Part shown: positions 9,079-19,400 of the stretch, in pieces
Numbering within the stretch: position 1 is the first letter of the stretch
How the letters are laid out: each line of letters starts with the position of its first letter
DNA from: Synergistaceae bacterium
Lineage (GTDB): Bacteria; Synergistota; Synergistia; Synergistales; Aminobacteriaceae
Assembly: GCA_017443985.1 (NCBI GenBank)
Contig: JAFSXR010000012.1
Coordinates: 1-61,244, forward strand
Direction: 5' to 3'
DNA length: 61,244 bases
Notes under the pieces: model-generated
The model's input: the letters and a program-made list of their open reading frames with translations, nothing else
Database searches by the model: none
Told to the model about the DNA's origin: nothing
Translations under genes and position numbers: made by a program

Positions 9079-10950
9079 ATGAAAAGGCGCGTATTTTTAA
9101 TTCTATCAGTGATAACGATGGCGGTTATAGCGTTCAGTCCTGTTTCACAAGCCGCAGAGGTAACAGGCACAGCTAAGGCGGACGGCTTCGGAGGCCCTGA
9201 CGCGATCACCGTAACGATCACCGTTGAGGACGGAAAGATCAAGAGCGTAAAAGCAGAAGGCCCGAAAGAAACAGAAGGCATCGGCTCGGTCGCTATTCAG
9301 AAACTTCCGGCAGAGATGGTCGAGAAAAATTCAATCAACGTTGACGGCATGACCGGCGCAACTTTCAGCTCGACGGGAATTTTGAAAGCAGCTGAAGCCG
9401 CGTTGAAGGCCGCAGGAGTAAATCCCGAAGATTATAAGAAAAGTTCAGACAGTGCAAAAGCCGCTGAAGAAAAAATTTTTGAGACCGATGTTGCGATAAT
9501 CGGCGCGGGCGGTGCAGGAATGGTCGCTGCTATCACAGCCGCAGACGCAGGGAAAAAAGTTATCTTAATTGAAAAACAGGCGATGGTCGGCGGAAACTCT
9601 GTGAGGTCTACCGGCGGAATGAATGCCGCGCACACTCCCGAACAGGATAAAAATAAATTCGGTGAGAATGCAGGCATCGAAAAAACTCTCAAGGCCGCTG
9701 AAAAATTTTCGGACAACAAATTTATTGCGGACTTGGCCGCGAAAGTCAAAGCACAGTACGAAGCATGGAAGGCAGACCCGAAAGGCTATTTTGATTCAGT
9801 CGAGTTAATGGAGCTTGATACAATCATCGGCGGACATGGAATTAATAATCCTTAACTTGTCAAAGCACTCTGCGAAAATACTGCGGACGCTATCAAATGG
9901 CTCAAGACGGTTAATATTGATTTAAGTTCTGTAGGAGCGTTCGGCGGCGCGTCAGTCAAGCGTATTCACAGACCCCTGAATGAAGAGAAAAAAGTTGTCT
10001 CCGTCGGTGCTTACATGGTCCCAAGACTTGAGGCGGCCTGCAAAGCAAGAAAAAACATCACGATAATGACAGAGACAATGGCAAAAGCAATTCTTACGGA
10101 CGATAAAGGAAACGTCTGCGGAGTTGAAGCCGAGAGCAAGGGCAGCAAAGTAATACTTAAAGCAAAAGCCGTCATTCTTGCGACAGGGGGCTTCGGAGCA
10201 AATTTGAAAATGGTTGCGGAACTCGAACCCTCTCTCAACGGTTTCATGACAACTAACGCGCCCGGAGCAACCGGCGAAGGAATTACAATGGCTCAAAAAA
10301 TCGGCGCGGCTGTCGTTGACATGAAAGAAATTCAAATTCACCCGACCGTACAGTTTGATACTTCAGCGTTAATCACCGAAGGACTTCGCGGAGACGGAGC
10401 TATTCTTGTCAATACAGAGGGCAAAAGATTTATTGATGAAGTTCTTGCACGCGATGTAGTCTCAAAGGCAGAAATCGATCAGCCTAACTCATTCGCTTGG
10501 CTCGTGATTGATAACAAAATGGCGGACGCTTCTTCAGTCATTAAGGGCTATATAACAAAAGGCTACACGTTCAAAGGCGATACTTACGAAGAATTAGCTA
10601 AGGCAATTAATATCCCTGCTGATGTTTTTGCAAAGACCATGCAGACATGGAACGGCCATGTAAAAGATAAAAAGGACGCTGACTTCGGTCGCACGAGTTT
10701 TGCTAATCCGTTAGACACGGCCCCGTTCTACGCGATAAAAGTTACTCCGGGCATTCATCACACGATGGGCGGATTAAAAATTGACGCGGGCGCACACGTT
10801 CTCAAAGCCAACGGCGAAAAAATTCCGGGATTATTTGCGGCCGGCGAAGTTGTCGGAGGAGTTCACGGCGGCAACAGGCTCGGCGGAAATGCTGTAGCGG
10901 ACTTCGTAGTTTACGGAAGAATCGCAGGAAAATCGGCTTCAGAGTTTTAA
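9079..10950 (+). pseudogene. FMN/FAD fumarate-reductase-like flavoprotein, in-frame TAA
   Basis: ATG 9079 has GAGGAGG 8 nt upstream and begins a signal peptide (MKRRVFLILSVITMAVIA). An FMN-binding domain with the ApbE flavinylation motif DGMTGATFSS follows, then an FAD domain (IGAGGAGMVAAITAADAG). TAA at 9853-9855 interrupts the frame, where the downstream paralogue has a Val codon. The same frame then continues intact to 10950, including IQIHPTVQF, GLRGDGAILVNTEGKRFIDE and GGVHGGNRLGG. Length with the stop ignored is about 623 residues, against 626 in the paralogue. The single lesion with otherwise clean coding suggests a recent nonsense mutation, a sequencing error or readthrough. Confidence 0.7.
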
Positions 10951-10955
10951 TCAGG

Positions 10956-10978
10956 TAGGAATTAGGAGTTAGGAGGTA
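10956..10978 (+). repeat. Heptamer array between flavoprotein genes
   Basis: Units TAGGAAT, TAGGAGT and TAGGAGG in tandem, sense to both flanking genes. A separate AAGGAGGA serves the next start codon. Confidence 0.7.
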
Positions 10979-11026
10979 AAATTCTTATCCCTGACTCATA
11001 TATTTTTAAGGAGGAATATTTTTATA

Positions 11027-12907
11027 ATGAAAAAACGTGTATTTGTAATCGTATCATTGTTATTAATGGCGGTTATTATGCTCAACACCTCGCAGGCCAA
11101 AGACACTTCGATAACAGGCAAAGCGACGGCGGACGGCTTCGGAGGAGCTGACGCGATCACCGTAACGGTTACTCTTGACGAGGGCAAGATTAAAAATGTA
11201 ACGGCAGAAGGCCCTAAAGAAACGCAGGGCATAGGCTCGGTAGCTATTGAGAAACTTCCGGCGGAAATGGTCGAGAAGAACGCTATTAACGTTGACGTTA
11301 TGACCGGCGCGACGATAAGCTCAACGGGAATTTTGAAAGCCGCTGAGGCCGCCTTGAAAGCCGCAGGAGTCAACCCTGACGACTATAAAATTAAAGCCGC
11401 AGACGTTAAAGAAGCTGAAGAAAAAATTTTCGAGACTGACGTTGCCATAATCGGCGCGGGCGGTGCAGGAATGATCGCCGCTATCACAGCCGCAGATGCC
11501 GGAAAAAAAGTTATCTTGATCGAGAAACAGGCGATGGTTGGCGGAAATTCAGTCAGAGCTACGGGCGGAATGAATGCCGCTCACACTCCTGAACAGTCGG
11601 GCAACAAATTCAACGAAGCCGCAGGGGTTGAAAAAACTCTCAAGACTGCCGCAGATAAATGGAGCAGTCATAAAGTTATCAGCGACTTGGCCGCAAAAGT
11701 TAAAGAGCAGTATGACGCATGGAAAGCTGACGGCGAAAAAGGCTACTTTGACTCAAGCGAGTTAATGCAGCTTGATACTTTAATCGGCGGACACGGAATT
11801 AACGACCCCGTATTATTAAAAGCTCTTTGCGACAATACTGCAGACGCTATAGCGTGGCTCAAGACAGTCGATATTGATTTAAGTTCCGTAGGAGCGGCCG
11901 GCGGCGCGTCAGTAAAGAGAATACACAGACCCGTTGACAAAAATAAAAAAGTCTTGTCCGTCGGAGCGACTATGATACCGAAACTCGAAGCAGCCTGCAA
12001 AGCCAGAAAAAATATAACCCTGATGACGGAGACAATGGCGAAATCAATTCTTACGGACGACAAAGGCAGCGTCTGCGGAGTTGCGGCAGATAGCAAAGGC
12101 AACAAGATAACAATAAAATCAAAGGCCGTAATTCTTGCAACAGGAGGTTTCGGAGCAAATTTGAAGATGGTTGCAATGCTTAACCCTGCGCTTGAAGGTT
12201 TCATGACAACGAACGCACCCGGAGCAACGGGAGAAGGAATTATTATGGCTCAGGAAGTCGGAGCGGCTGTTGTCGATATGAAGCAGATACAAATTCACCC
12301 GACCGTGCAATTTGATTCTTCAAATTTAATCACTGAGGGACTTCGCGGCGACGGAGCTATTCTCGTTAATACCGAAGGCAAGAGATTTATTGACGAAGTT
12401 TTAACACGCGACGTGGTATCAAAGGCAGAAATCGCACAGCCTCATTCTTTTGCGTGGCTCATAATTGATCAAAAAATGGTCGATGAAAGCTCTGTTATTA
12501 AAGGCTATATCGCAAAGGGCTACACGTTCAAAGGCGACACTTACGAAGATTTAGCGGCAGCGGTTAATCTTCCTGCTGACGTTTTCGCGAACACCGTCAA
12601 AACTTGGAACGGCTACGTGAAAGAACGCAACGATCCTGACTTCGGACGCACGAGTTTTATTAACCCGTTAGATACAGCACCGTTCTACGCGATTAAAGTT
12701 ACGCCGGGCATTCATCACACGATGGGCGGCTTAAAGATTGACGGAGCCGGGCATGTACTGAGGGGCAACGGCAAAATAATTCCGGGATTATTCGCGGCCG
12801 GAGAAGTTACGGGAGGCGTACACGGAGGCAACAGGCTCGGCGGAACTGCTGTAGCTGATTTTGTTGTTTACGGAAGGATCGCAGGAAAGAGCGCGGCGGA
12901 GTTCTAA
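11027..12907 (+). CDS. FMN/FAD flavoprotein reductase (fumarate reductase-like)
   Basis: An intact 626-residue enzyme with a signal peptide (MKKRVFVIVSLLLMAVIML). An FMN-binding domain (about residues 30-110) carries DVMTGATISS, whose Thr is the expected covalent FMN site. An FAD-binding-2 reductase domain follows (IGAGGAGMIAAITAADAG; HPTVQF; EGLRGDGAILV; TPGIHHTMGGLK; GGVHGGNRLGG). The arrangement matches soluble flavin-only relatives of flavocytochrome c, which reduce fumarate, urocanate or other unsaturated acids in the periplasm. No CxxCH haem motif is present, so electrons must enter through FMN. The substrate cannot be read from sequence. The tandem copy upstream is closely similar. Confidence 0.85.
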   Translation: MKKRVFVIVSLLLMAVIMLNTSQAKDTSITGKATADGFGGADAITVTVTLDEGKIKNVTAEGPKETQGIGSVAIEKLPAEMVEKNAINVDVMTGATISSTGILKAAEAALKAAGVNPDDYKIKAADVKEAEEKIFETDVAIIGAGGAGMIAAITAADAGKKVILIEKQAMVGGNSVRATGGMNAAHTPEQSGNKFNEAAGVEKTLKTAADKWSSHKVISDLAAKVKEQYDAWKADGEKGYFDSSELMQLDTLIGGHGINDPVLLKALCDNTADAIAWLKTVDIDLSSVGAAGGASVKRIHRPVDKNKKVLSVGATMIPKLEAACKARKNITLMTETMAKSILTDDKGSVCGVAADSKGNKITIKSKAVILATGGFGANLKMVAMLNPALEGFMTTNAPGATGEGIIMAQEVGAAVVDMKQIQIHPTVQFDSSNLITEGLRGDGAILVNTEGKRFIDEVLTRDVVSKAEIAQPHSFAWLIIDQKMVDESSVIKGYIAKGYTFKGDTYEDLAAAVNLPADVFANTVKTWNGYVKERNDPDFGRTSFINPLDTAPFYAIKVTPGIHHTMGGLKIDGAGHVLRGNGKIIPGLFAAGEVTGGVHGGNRLGGTAVADFVVYGRIAGKSAAEF

Positions 12908-12948
12908 CCTCCTATTTCCTAACTCCTGCCTCCTACCTCCGAACTAAC
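12908..12948 (-). repeat. Heptamer array, antisense orientation
   Basis: CCTCCTATTTCCTAACTCC-type units on the plus strand just before the SD (GGGAGGG) of the next gene. In the transcript these C-rich units can pair with that SD. Confidence 0.65.
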
Positions 12949-12970
12949 TTTTAGGGAGGGATTATTTTTT

Positions 12971-13921
12971 ATGAGACGCAAAATTTTTCTCTGCATTTTT
13001 ATTTTTATTCTTGCTGTATTCGTATTTAACCGGGACGCTTATTCGGATTTCGGGAGCTTTTCCGGAAACTCTGATTACGATAGTTCGTCGAGTTCTTCGT
13101 CTTCGTCATCATCGAGAAGCTACGGCTCAGGAAGTTCAACGCGCCGCAGCGTCAGTTTAGGCGACACAAATAATTTTAATGTTCTGCCGCTCACAGCAGG
13201 GACGCTCGGAGGAAGCACATCGGACGACATTGAGGGAGTTATTCTCGTTTTTGTGCTCGTTATTATTTTCTTCCTGCTCATAAAAATGAAGAAGGGCAAA
13301 CGCAACGCGCCCATAATGCTTAACACTGACGCACCCACGCAAAATTTAAGGCCGATGAATGAATATTTAGAGCTTGACCCGAATTTTGATGAAGAAAAAA
13401 TTAAAACGTTGATGTCAAATCTTTATGTTCAGATGCAGGACACATGGCGCGACAAAGATATCAGCACGCTTCGTCCGTACATGACCGATGCTTTTTATAA
13501 TCAAATGGACAGACAGCTCGAAGCCTTCCGCAAAAATCACAGAACTGATTACACTGAAAGAATTGCCGTGCTTAACGTCGGCTTAAAAGGCTGGAGACAG
13601 TCAACGGGGCGCGATTATATTACTGTGAGATTAAATTCGCGGATTGTTTCATATGTTCTTGATGATTTTACGGGCAAATTAATTTCAGGCGACAGAGAAC
13701 GCGAAAAATTTTTAGAATACGAAATTGAATTGACGCGAAAATCCGGCGAGTTTACAACTCCTGAAACAGAAGGCGTAAAATCTGACGTGTGTCCTCATTG
13801 CGGTGCGCCGATAAAATTAAACGCTTCAGCTAAATGCGAATACTGCGGAAGTATTATCACAGCTGTTAATACAGACTGGGCAATCTGCTCAATGAAAGGA
13901 ATTTCACAGAGAACAGCGTAG
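12971..13921 (+). CDS. Tim44-like membrane protein with C-terminal zinc ribbon (copy 1)
   Basis: A 316-residue protein. An N-terminal signal or anchor helix is followed by a Ser-rich stretch (about residues 35-60), a hydrophobic helix at about 88-106 (VILVFVLVIIFFLLI) and a Tim44-like domain at about 130-260 (NLYVQMQDTW, RPYMTDAFYNQMDRQL). A Cys4 zinc ribbon with CPHCG and CEYCG ends the protein. Tim44-like domains bind membrane lipids and partner proteins. Bacterial versions with zinc ribbons are uncharacterised envelope proteins. SD GGGAGGG lies about 10 nt before ATG. The stop TAG is the first codon of a heptamer unit. A tandem paralogue follows after 16 bp. Confidence 0.75.
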   Translation: MRRKIFLCIFIFILAVFVFNRDAYSDFGSFSGNSDYDSSSSSSSSSSSRSYGSGSSTRRSVSLGDTNNFNVLPLTAGTLGGSTSDDIEGVILVFVLVIIFFLLIKMKKGKRNAPIMLNTDAPTQNLRPMNEYLELDPNFDEEKIKTLMSNLYVQMQDTWRDKDISTLRPYMTDAFYNQMDRQLEAFRKNHRTDYTERIAVLNVGLKGWRQSTGRDYITVRLNSRIVSYVLDDFTGKLISGDREREKFLEYEIELTRKSGEFTTPETEGVKSDVCPHCGAPIKLNASAKCEYCGSIITAVNTDWAICSMKGISQRTA

Positions 13922-13937
13922 GAGTTAAAAATTAGGA
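13919..13937 (+). repeat. Short heptamer array supplying stop and SD
   Basis: TAGGAGT, then TTAGGA directly before ATG 13938. The TAG ends copy 1 and AGGAG/AGGA lies upstream of copy 2. Confidence 0.5.
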
Positions 13938-14885
13938 ATGAAAAGAAAAAGTTTTTTCATTGCGTTAATAATTTTTTCATTAATAATTTTTGTCGGCAGT
14001 GCTTGGCCTGACTTCGGAAATTTTTCAAGCACTTCAGATTACGGCGGCTCATATTCAAGTTCAAGCTCAAGTTCATATTCAAGCGATTATAATGACGAAG
14101 CTGACACTGACTGCGGGGAAATGACTATTGGCTCAATCGTGCTTGCGTCTTTTGCGTTTATTTATTACGTTTTCAAATTAGCATGGGATATTATAAAAAC
14201 TGCAATAGGCTGGATATTCGGAGGAATTTATTTTATCTTCACGGGGAAATGGCCTGAGACAACGCAAAAAGAGCCGGTAGTAATTCAAAAAACTGCGCCG
14301 GTGAAAAAATTAAAACAGATTGAAAAATACTTGGCACTTGATCCGAATTTTGACGAAGAAGATATTAAAACATTAATGGCAAATCTTTTCGTTCAAATGC
14401 AGGACGCTTGGCACGCAAAAGATATTAGCCCGTTTCGTCCGTACATGACTGACGCATTTTATAATCAAATGGATAGACAGCTCGATGAGTTACGGAAAAA
14501 TCATAGAACTGATTACACTGAAAGAATAGCCGTGCTTGATGTAAATATTAAAGGCTGGCGGCAGTCCGGCGGACGCGATTATCTCACAGTCGGATTAAAT
14601 TCGCGCTTTGTTTCTTATGTTCTCGATGATTTTACAGGCAAATTAATTTCCGGCGACAGGGACAAAGAAAAATTTTTAGAATACGAAATAGAATTGTCGC
14701 GCAAGAAAGGCTCTTTGACACGGCCCGAAGCTGAAGGCGTGAAATCTGATACATGTCCTCATTGCGGTGCGCCGATAAAATTAAATGCCTCCGCTAAATG
14801 CGAATACTGCGGAAGCATCATAACGGCCGTTAATATTAACTGGGCAATTTGTTCAATGAAAGGAATTTTACAGAGAACAGCGTAG
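13938..14885 (+). CDS. Tim44-like membrane protein with C-terminal zinc ribbon (copy 2)
   Basis: A 315-residue tandem paralogue of the preceding gene. The last ~200 residues are nearly the same (EKYLALDPNFDEEDIKTLM; RPYMTDAFYNQMDRQL; CPHCG and CEYCG). The N-terminal half differs: the Ser-rich stretch is shorter and the membrane region is longer (about residues 60-100, SIVLASFAFIYYVFKLAWD). This indicates duplication followed by divergence of the membrane anchor. The two products may form a hetero-oligomer. This is inferred only from adjacency. Confidence 0.75.
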   Translation: MKRKSFFIALIIFSLIIFVGSAWPDFGNFSSTSDYGGSYSSSSSSSYSSDYNDEADTDCGEMTIGSIVLASFAFIYYVFKLAWDIIKTAIGWIFGGIYFIFTGKWPETTQKEPVVIQKTAPVKKLKQIEKYLALDPNFDEEDIKTLMANLFVQMQDAWHAKDISPFRPYMTDAFYNQMDRQLDELRKNHRTDYTERIAVLDVNIKGWRQSGGRDYLTVGLNSRFVSYVLDDFTGKLISGDRDKEKFLEYEIELSRKKGSLTRPEAEGVKSDTCPHCGAPIKLNASAKCEYCGSIITAVNINWAICSMKGILQRTA

Positions 14886-14895
14886 AAAACTTACT

Positions 14896-14920
14896 GCCTT
14901 CTAACTCCTAACTCCTAACT
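14896..14920 (-). repeat. Heptamer array at dipeptidase 3' end
   Basis: Reads TTAGGAGTTAGGAGTTAG on the minus strand. It encodes the last residues of the dipeptidase (QLGVRS) and its TAG stop. Confidence 0.7.
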
Positions 14921-16313
14921 GTTCAAATTCTTTCGTCCATTGAAGCAGAGCCGCGTCCATCATTGCACGGGCTATTCGCGGTTCGCTGCGTAGTCTTAAT
15001 TCAATTTGAGGGTCGAGAGTTTTTAATTTGTTTTCGATTTTTTCTTCGAGCGCGTAAATTTTTTTCTTGAGTTCAAAATTTTCATCGTCATGATGAGCTT
15101 CGCACTCCGCACAAATTTTTAGTGCCCTATCCCAAGCGTTGTCTTTTTCTTCCATGTCTTCGGGCGTTGTCAAAAAATGTTCGCGCAGAGAAGTTTCCGC
15201 GTCCTTCTCTTCATAATCTTTAGGAACTGAATTTATTCCGAAGTACCACGCGATATACGGCGAGCAGCACGGACGGCCGAGAGCTTTGCGTAAAATTATT
15301 CTGTCGGGGTTGTGCCTTATCTGCGCGATTGTGCTTTCGAGCGTCTCAAAGTTGCAAATTCCTATAGGCTTGTCGAAGTGATATAAATTTTCGTTGTGGG
15401 CGCGCAAAATTTTTTTCAGCATGTCGATGTCAACTTTTTTTGCAGGCTTTATCGAAAACGGGAGCGGCTGCCATTCAGTTTTTAACAATCCCGATAAATC
15501 CATGTCCAATAAAATTTCAAAGGCTTTCACGTGTCTGTAAGTATTCTTTTCAAGCCCAAATGAATTTTCAGCCTGATACACTCTCGCGAAATCAAAAGCT
15601 CCGTCGCTTTCTTTGTACCAGCCGCGCTCTTTTGCGTAAGAAATTAAATTTTCATAGCCTCGTGATTTTTTTTCGGGTTCTCTTATCGTGTAGTGATTGG
15701 GAATTACGGCGACTTCGTCATCAGGCACTCGCGCAATAGCGTAATGTTTTCCGTGAACAATCTGCATTACGTAAATTTCTTCCTTGTCTGAAAATGCGTA
15801 AGACCTTCCGCTCGAAGCATAGCCGTATTTTTCAACTAAATTACAGGCAATTTCGAGAGCGTCCTTTGCAGAGCGTGCCTTCTCCGCAACGAGCCGCCGA
15901 AGTCCATAGCCTATTCCGCCGTTCAATAATTCAGGGTTATCTTCTTTTGAGTCTGCGCAATTATTCGAGCAGATTACAACCCCGTAGCCGTTGACGTAAA
16001 AATCACAGAACGCCGAGTCGGAATAATTTTCGCTGAGAGTTTTTGCCTCCGCCCAAAAAAGATTCGTCCTCGTGTCGAAGAGTTCAATTTCTTCGAGATT
16101 AGGTTCAAATTTTATTTTTGTTCCATGCGGCCTGCGCTTTTTTTTGACAAGATGAGTCTGCATTGTGAAGCGTCCCGGAGCGTCCTCGTTATGTCCGACT
16201 AAAACTTCGCCCGTTGCCGATGCTTTTTTACCGACAAGAATTGTCATGCACGCCCAAGAAGTTCTGGGCATTATTAAAAAAATTATCAGGCTCACGAAAA
16301 ATATAATTGCCAT
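14901..16313 (-). CDS. C69-family dipeptidase, exported
   Basis: A 470-residue N-terminal-nucleophile hydrolase of the peptidase C69 (PepD/DipA) family. A hydrophobic signal (MAIIFFVSLIIFLIMPRTSWA) ends immediately before Cys22 (CMTILVGKKAS). That Cys is the expected catalytic residue freed by processing. VLVGHNEDAPGRF and VSGGIGYGLRR-like regions match the family. The likely role is cleavage of dipeptides outside the cytoplasmic membrane, which fits an amino-acid-fermenting lifestyle. SD GGAGAG lies 12 nt from ATG. The C-terminal tail and stop lie in a heptamer array. A lipoprotein reading of the same Cys is possible but the lipobox is poor. Confidence 0.82.
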   Translation of the reverse strand: MAIIFFVSLIIFLIMPRTSWACMTILVGKKASATGEVLVGHNEDAPGRFTMQTHLVKKKRRPHGTKIKFEPNLEEIELFDTRTNLFWAEAKTLSENYSDSAFCDFYVNGYGVVICSNNCADSKEDNPELLNGGIGYGLRRLVAEKARSAKDALEIACNLVEKYGYASSGRSYAFSDKEEIYVMQIVHGKHYAIARVPDDEVAVIPNHYTIREPEKKSRGYENLISYAKERGWYKESDGAFDFARVYQAENSFGLEKNTYRHVKAFEILLDMDLSGLLKTEWQPLPFSIKPAKKVDIDMLKKILRAHNENLYHFDKPIGICNFETLESTIAQIRHNPDRIILRKALGRPCCSPYIAWYFGINSVPKDYEEKDAETSLREHFLTTPEDMEEKDNAWDRALKICAECEAHHDDENFELKKKIYALEEKIENKLKTLDPQIELRLRSEPRIARAMMDAALLQWTKEFEQLGVRS

Positions 16314-16396
16314 TAAAATTTTTTTCTCTCCTTTATAATATTCTTTATAATATTAAAGCTAATTATAAATTACGGAGTAAGAATGAAAAATAAAAA

Positions 16397-16433
16397 TTCC
16401 TAACTCCTAACTCCTACCTAAAAATTATAGGAG
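16397..16433 (+). promoter_or_regulatory. Antisense heptamers forming hairpin over SD of AsmA-like gene
   Basis: C-rich heptamers (16397-16418) precede the SD. CTCCTA at 16411-16416 is a perfect complement of TAGGAG at 16428-16433, which contains the SD. This would give a 6-bp stem with an 11-nt loop that hides the ribosome site. Confidence 0.45.
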
Positions 16434-16444
16434 TGTGAAATATT

Positions 16445-19400
16445 TTGGCTCACGAACTTGAAGTTGATGATATTTTGATACCCAAACCGCAGCACACAAC
16501 GAGAAGGCGGCGTGCAGTACCTCCAACGCCTCCCAAGCAAAAAACAAAAGGGTCAGGGGGATTTATAAAATTTATGGCTGGAGTATTTTTAATTCTTGCT
16601 GTCCTTGTTGTCGTTCTTTCACTTGCTGACATCGGAGGCAGCGCAATTTTATCAATGGCTCAAAAATATTTAGACGAGAATTATAAAATTTCCCTCAACG
16701 CCGAAAAAATGACGGGCAACCCGATAAAGGGCTACACGCTTCATAATTTTGAAATCGCTGACGGAAATAATAACAATCAAAAAATTTTGTCCGCAGGATT
16801 TTTATCGGGACGTGTAAATTTTCCTGCACTCTTCACGGGAAAAATCAGGCTCGCTGAAATTTCTTTAGGCGGAATGGACATGGACGTTGATAATTTATTA
16901 AAGACTATCGAAAAATTGAAGGGGAAATTTTCTTCGGTCTCTTTTAACTCCTACAGTCTGCCTTCTGCCTCCTACTTGATTACGGCCGCATATGCAGAGG
17001 ACGAAAATAAAAAAGCCGTGCCCGAAATTCCGCTGGATAAATTTATTTTGAAAGACAGCAAATTTTCTTCTCAATACGGAGTTGTCGAAGTGAACGAAAT
17101 CGGCGCAGACTTAATTAATTTTAATATTGACGTTGACGGAAATATTAACGGCCTCCCTGTTAAAGGCGATATCGACATGGGCGAGGAAGCCGGCTTTACG
17201 GCAGTGAACAGGTCTGAATTTAATTTAGGCTCCGGAAAAATTTTAGCGACCGGCGGACTGATTAATAATAAATTAGATTTACATGCCTCGCTTGAAAATC
17301 TTGACTTGAGCGAAATGACTGCGCTGTATCCCGAAATGTTAAACGCGAAAGATTTTTCAGGCAAAGCGAATTTCAACGCCGACGTTTTAGGAACGCTGGA
17401 GGCTCCGAAAATTTCCGGGACGTTTGATTATAAAGGCTCAAAAATTTACGGCTTCCCTGTTGAACATGCAAGCGCGAATCTTTCATATTCAGACAACAGA
17501 TTCGCTGTAAATAACATTCAGGCCAACGCGCTCAATATTCCGATACAGGGAGAGCTGGCAGTCGCCAACCGTCCGAACGAAATTACTTCGGTCATGATAA
17601 AACTTGACGGCACAGAAGCAAATTTAGACGGGCTCGATAAAATTTTGAGGATCCCGGAACTTAAAACTCTTTCGGGAAAAGTCGAGACCTTCAACGCTAA
17701 CATCAGCGGCCCTGTTAATGCTCTGAACGGTCTTGTGAATTTCAACGCTCCTAAAATTTCGTACGAGGGCAAAGCCGTAACTAACATCAAGGCTCAATTA
17801 AAACTCGCGAACAGCGACACGGCTCACGTTGACGGAAAATTTAATTTTGAGGGCGCGAACGGATTTTTACAGGGAACAATAGCTTCAATGTTAATCAAGC
17901 CGAATTTTAATTTGACTGCGAAACTTGCAAACCTCGACGTAAAAAAAATCGAGTACATGATACCCAATGCCCGTGATTATAAATTATCAGGAATTATTAC
18001 GGCGGAGGCAACATTAAAGGGAAATATCGCAAATCCTGCCGTTAAAGGTTCGCTGACGAGCCCGGCATTTTCCGGCTTTGATCAAAAAATTACGAAGCCC
18101 GTTATAAATTTTGAGTTCGCCAATAAAACTTTAACGTTAAGCAAAACTGAAGGGACGTTGAACGGAATGCCGATTAATTTGAGCGGAACTGTAGGGCTGC
18201 TTCCGTCGTCAAACCCGAATTTGAATATCAACGCGACAATCGCAATGTCTCCGGCTAATCTCAAAGCCTACGTGCCTGACATCGACAGCTACGCGCTGAA
18301 GGGAACAATCAACGCCGGATTAAAAATTCAGGGCAGCGTGAATAATCCTTCAATAAAGCTCTTGGCCTCGTCTCAAAATTTGCAGGCCATGAATATTATT
18401 ACGGCAAGGGACATCGAACTAACTACCACCGCCGGAGGAGATTTAACGAAGCTCGAAAAAATTAGCATCAACGCTTCAGCAAAAAGTATAATCGCCAGCG
18501 GAGTAACTTTTAACGGAGTGAACGCCGCAATAAATAAGAACGGCGATAAAATTTCTCTCGACACTCTGAAAGCCTCAAGCGGTGCAGGAACTATAACAGG
18601 CACCGGGACTGCTTCAGCGTCGGGCAAGGAACCTTTGAACTTCAATTTTAATTTCAATAAACTCGCTCTGGCTTCGCTTGCTGCTGCGTCAGGCGTTGAC
18701 GTTAAAGGCGAATTGTCAGGCTCTTTGAAAATCGCGGGCGCGAATGACAACCCCGAAATATTTTTTAACGCCGGTATTCCGTCATTAAATGCTATGGGCT
18801 TCGCGTTAAATAATATTGTCGCGGATCTGTCGGGAAATTCTAATAACTTGAAATTTAATAAAGTTACCGCCGACTTTGAAGGGTCTGAACTCGTCGCACT
18901 CGGCAACATTCAATTCTCGCCTCTGAAATATAACGTCGCCCTCAGCGGAAATAATATAAAGCTCGAAAATCTTTTGCGCGAAATGCCTGACATGAAAAAT
19001 AAATTATCAGGTACTGCAGGATTAACTTTCAACTTGACGGGAAATGAAAAGGGCGCGACGGGCAAAGGCACTATCACCTCACCGGCAATAAAAGCCTTCG
19101 GGCTGAACTTGACGAAAATTAACGTGCCTCTCTCGTACACGGGAAATTCTTTTGCGTCAAATAATGCGACCGCGAATTTTTACGGAGGAACGGCAAAGAA
19201 CACTCTCAACTTTGACATCAAGAACATGAAATTTACTGACAATGTCGAAGCGTCAGGAATTGACGTGAACGCTCTGATTCAGGACGCGGCCGGAGGGCTT
19301 GAAGGCAAAATCACGGGCGCGGGGAAATTTTCAATGAAGATCAACGGAGCTGTGAAGGACACGGCAAATTATTCAGGCACAGGAAATTTCTCAATGGGCG

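Noticed and set aside
10956-10978. Heptamer arrays as CRISPR or phage attachment sites
   Set aside because: The unit is 7 bp with no spacers and no cas genes, and arrays occur in many places.
18373-18909. Minus-strand 178-codon ORF within the AsmA-like gene
   Set aside because: An antisense shadow of a long, well-supported coding frame with no SD or family signal.
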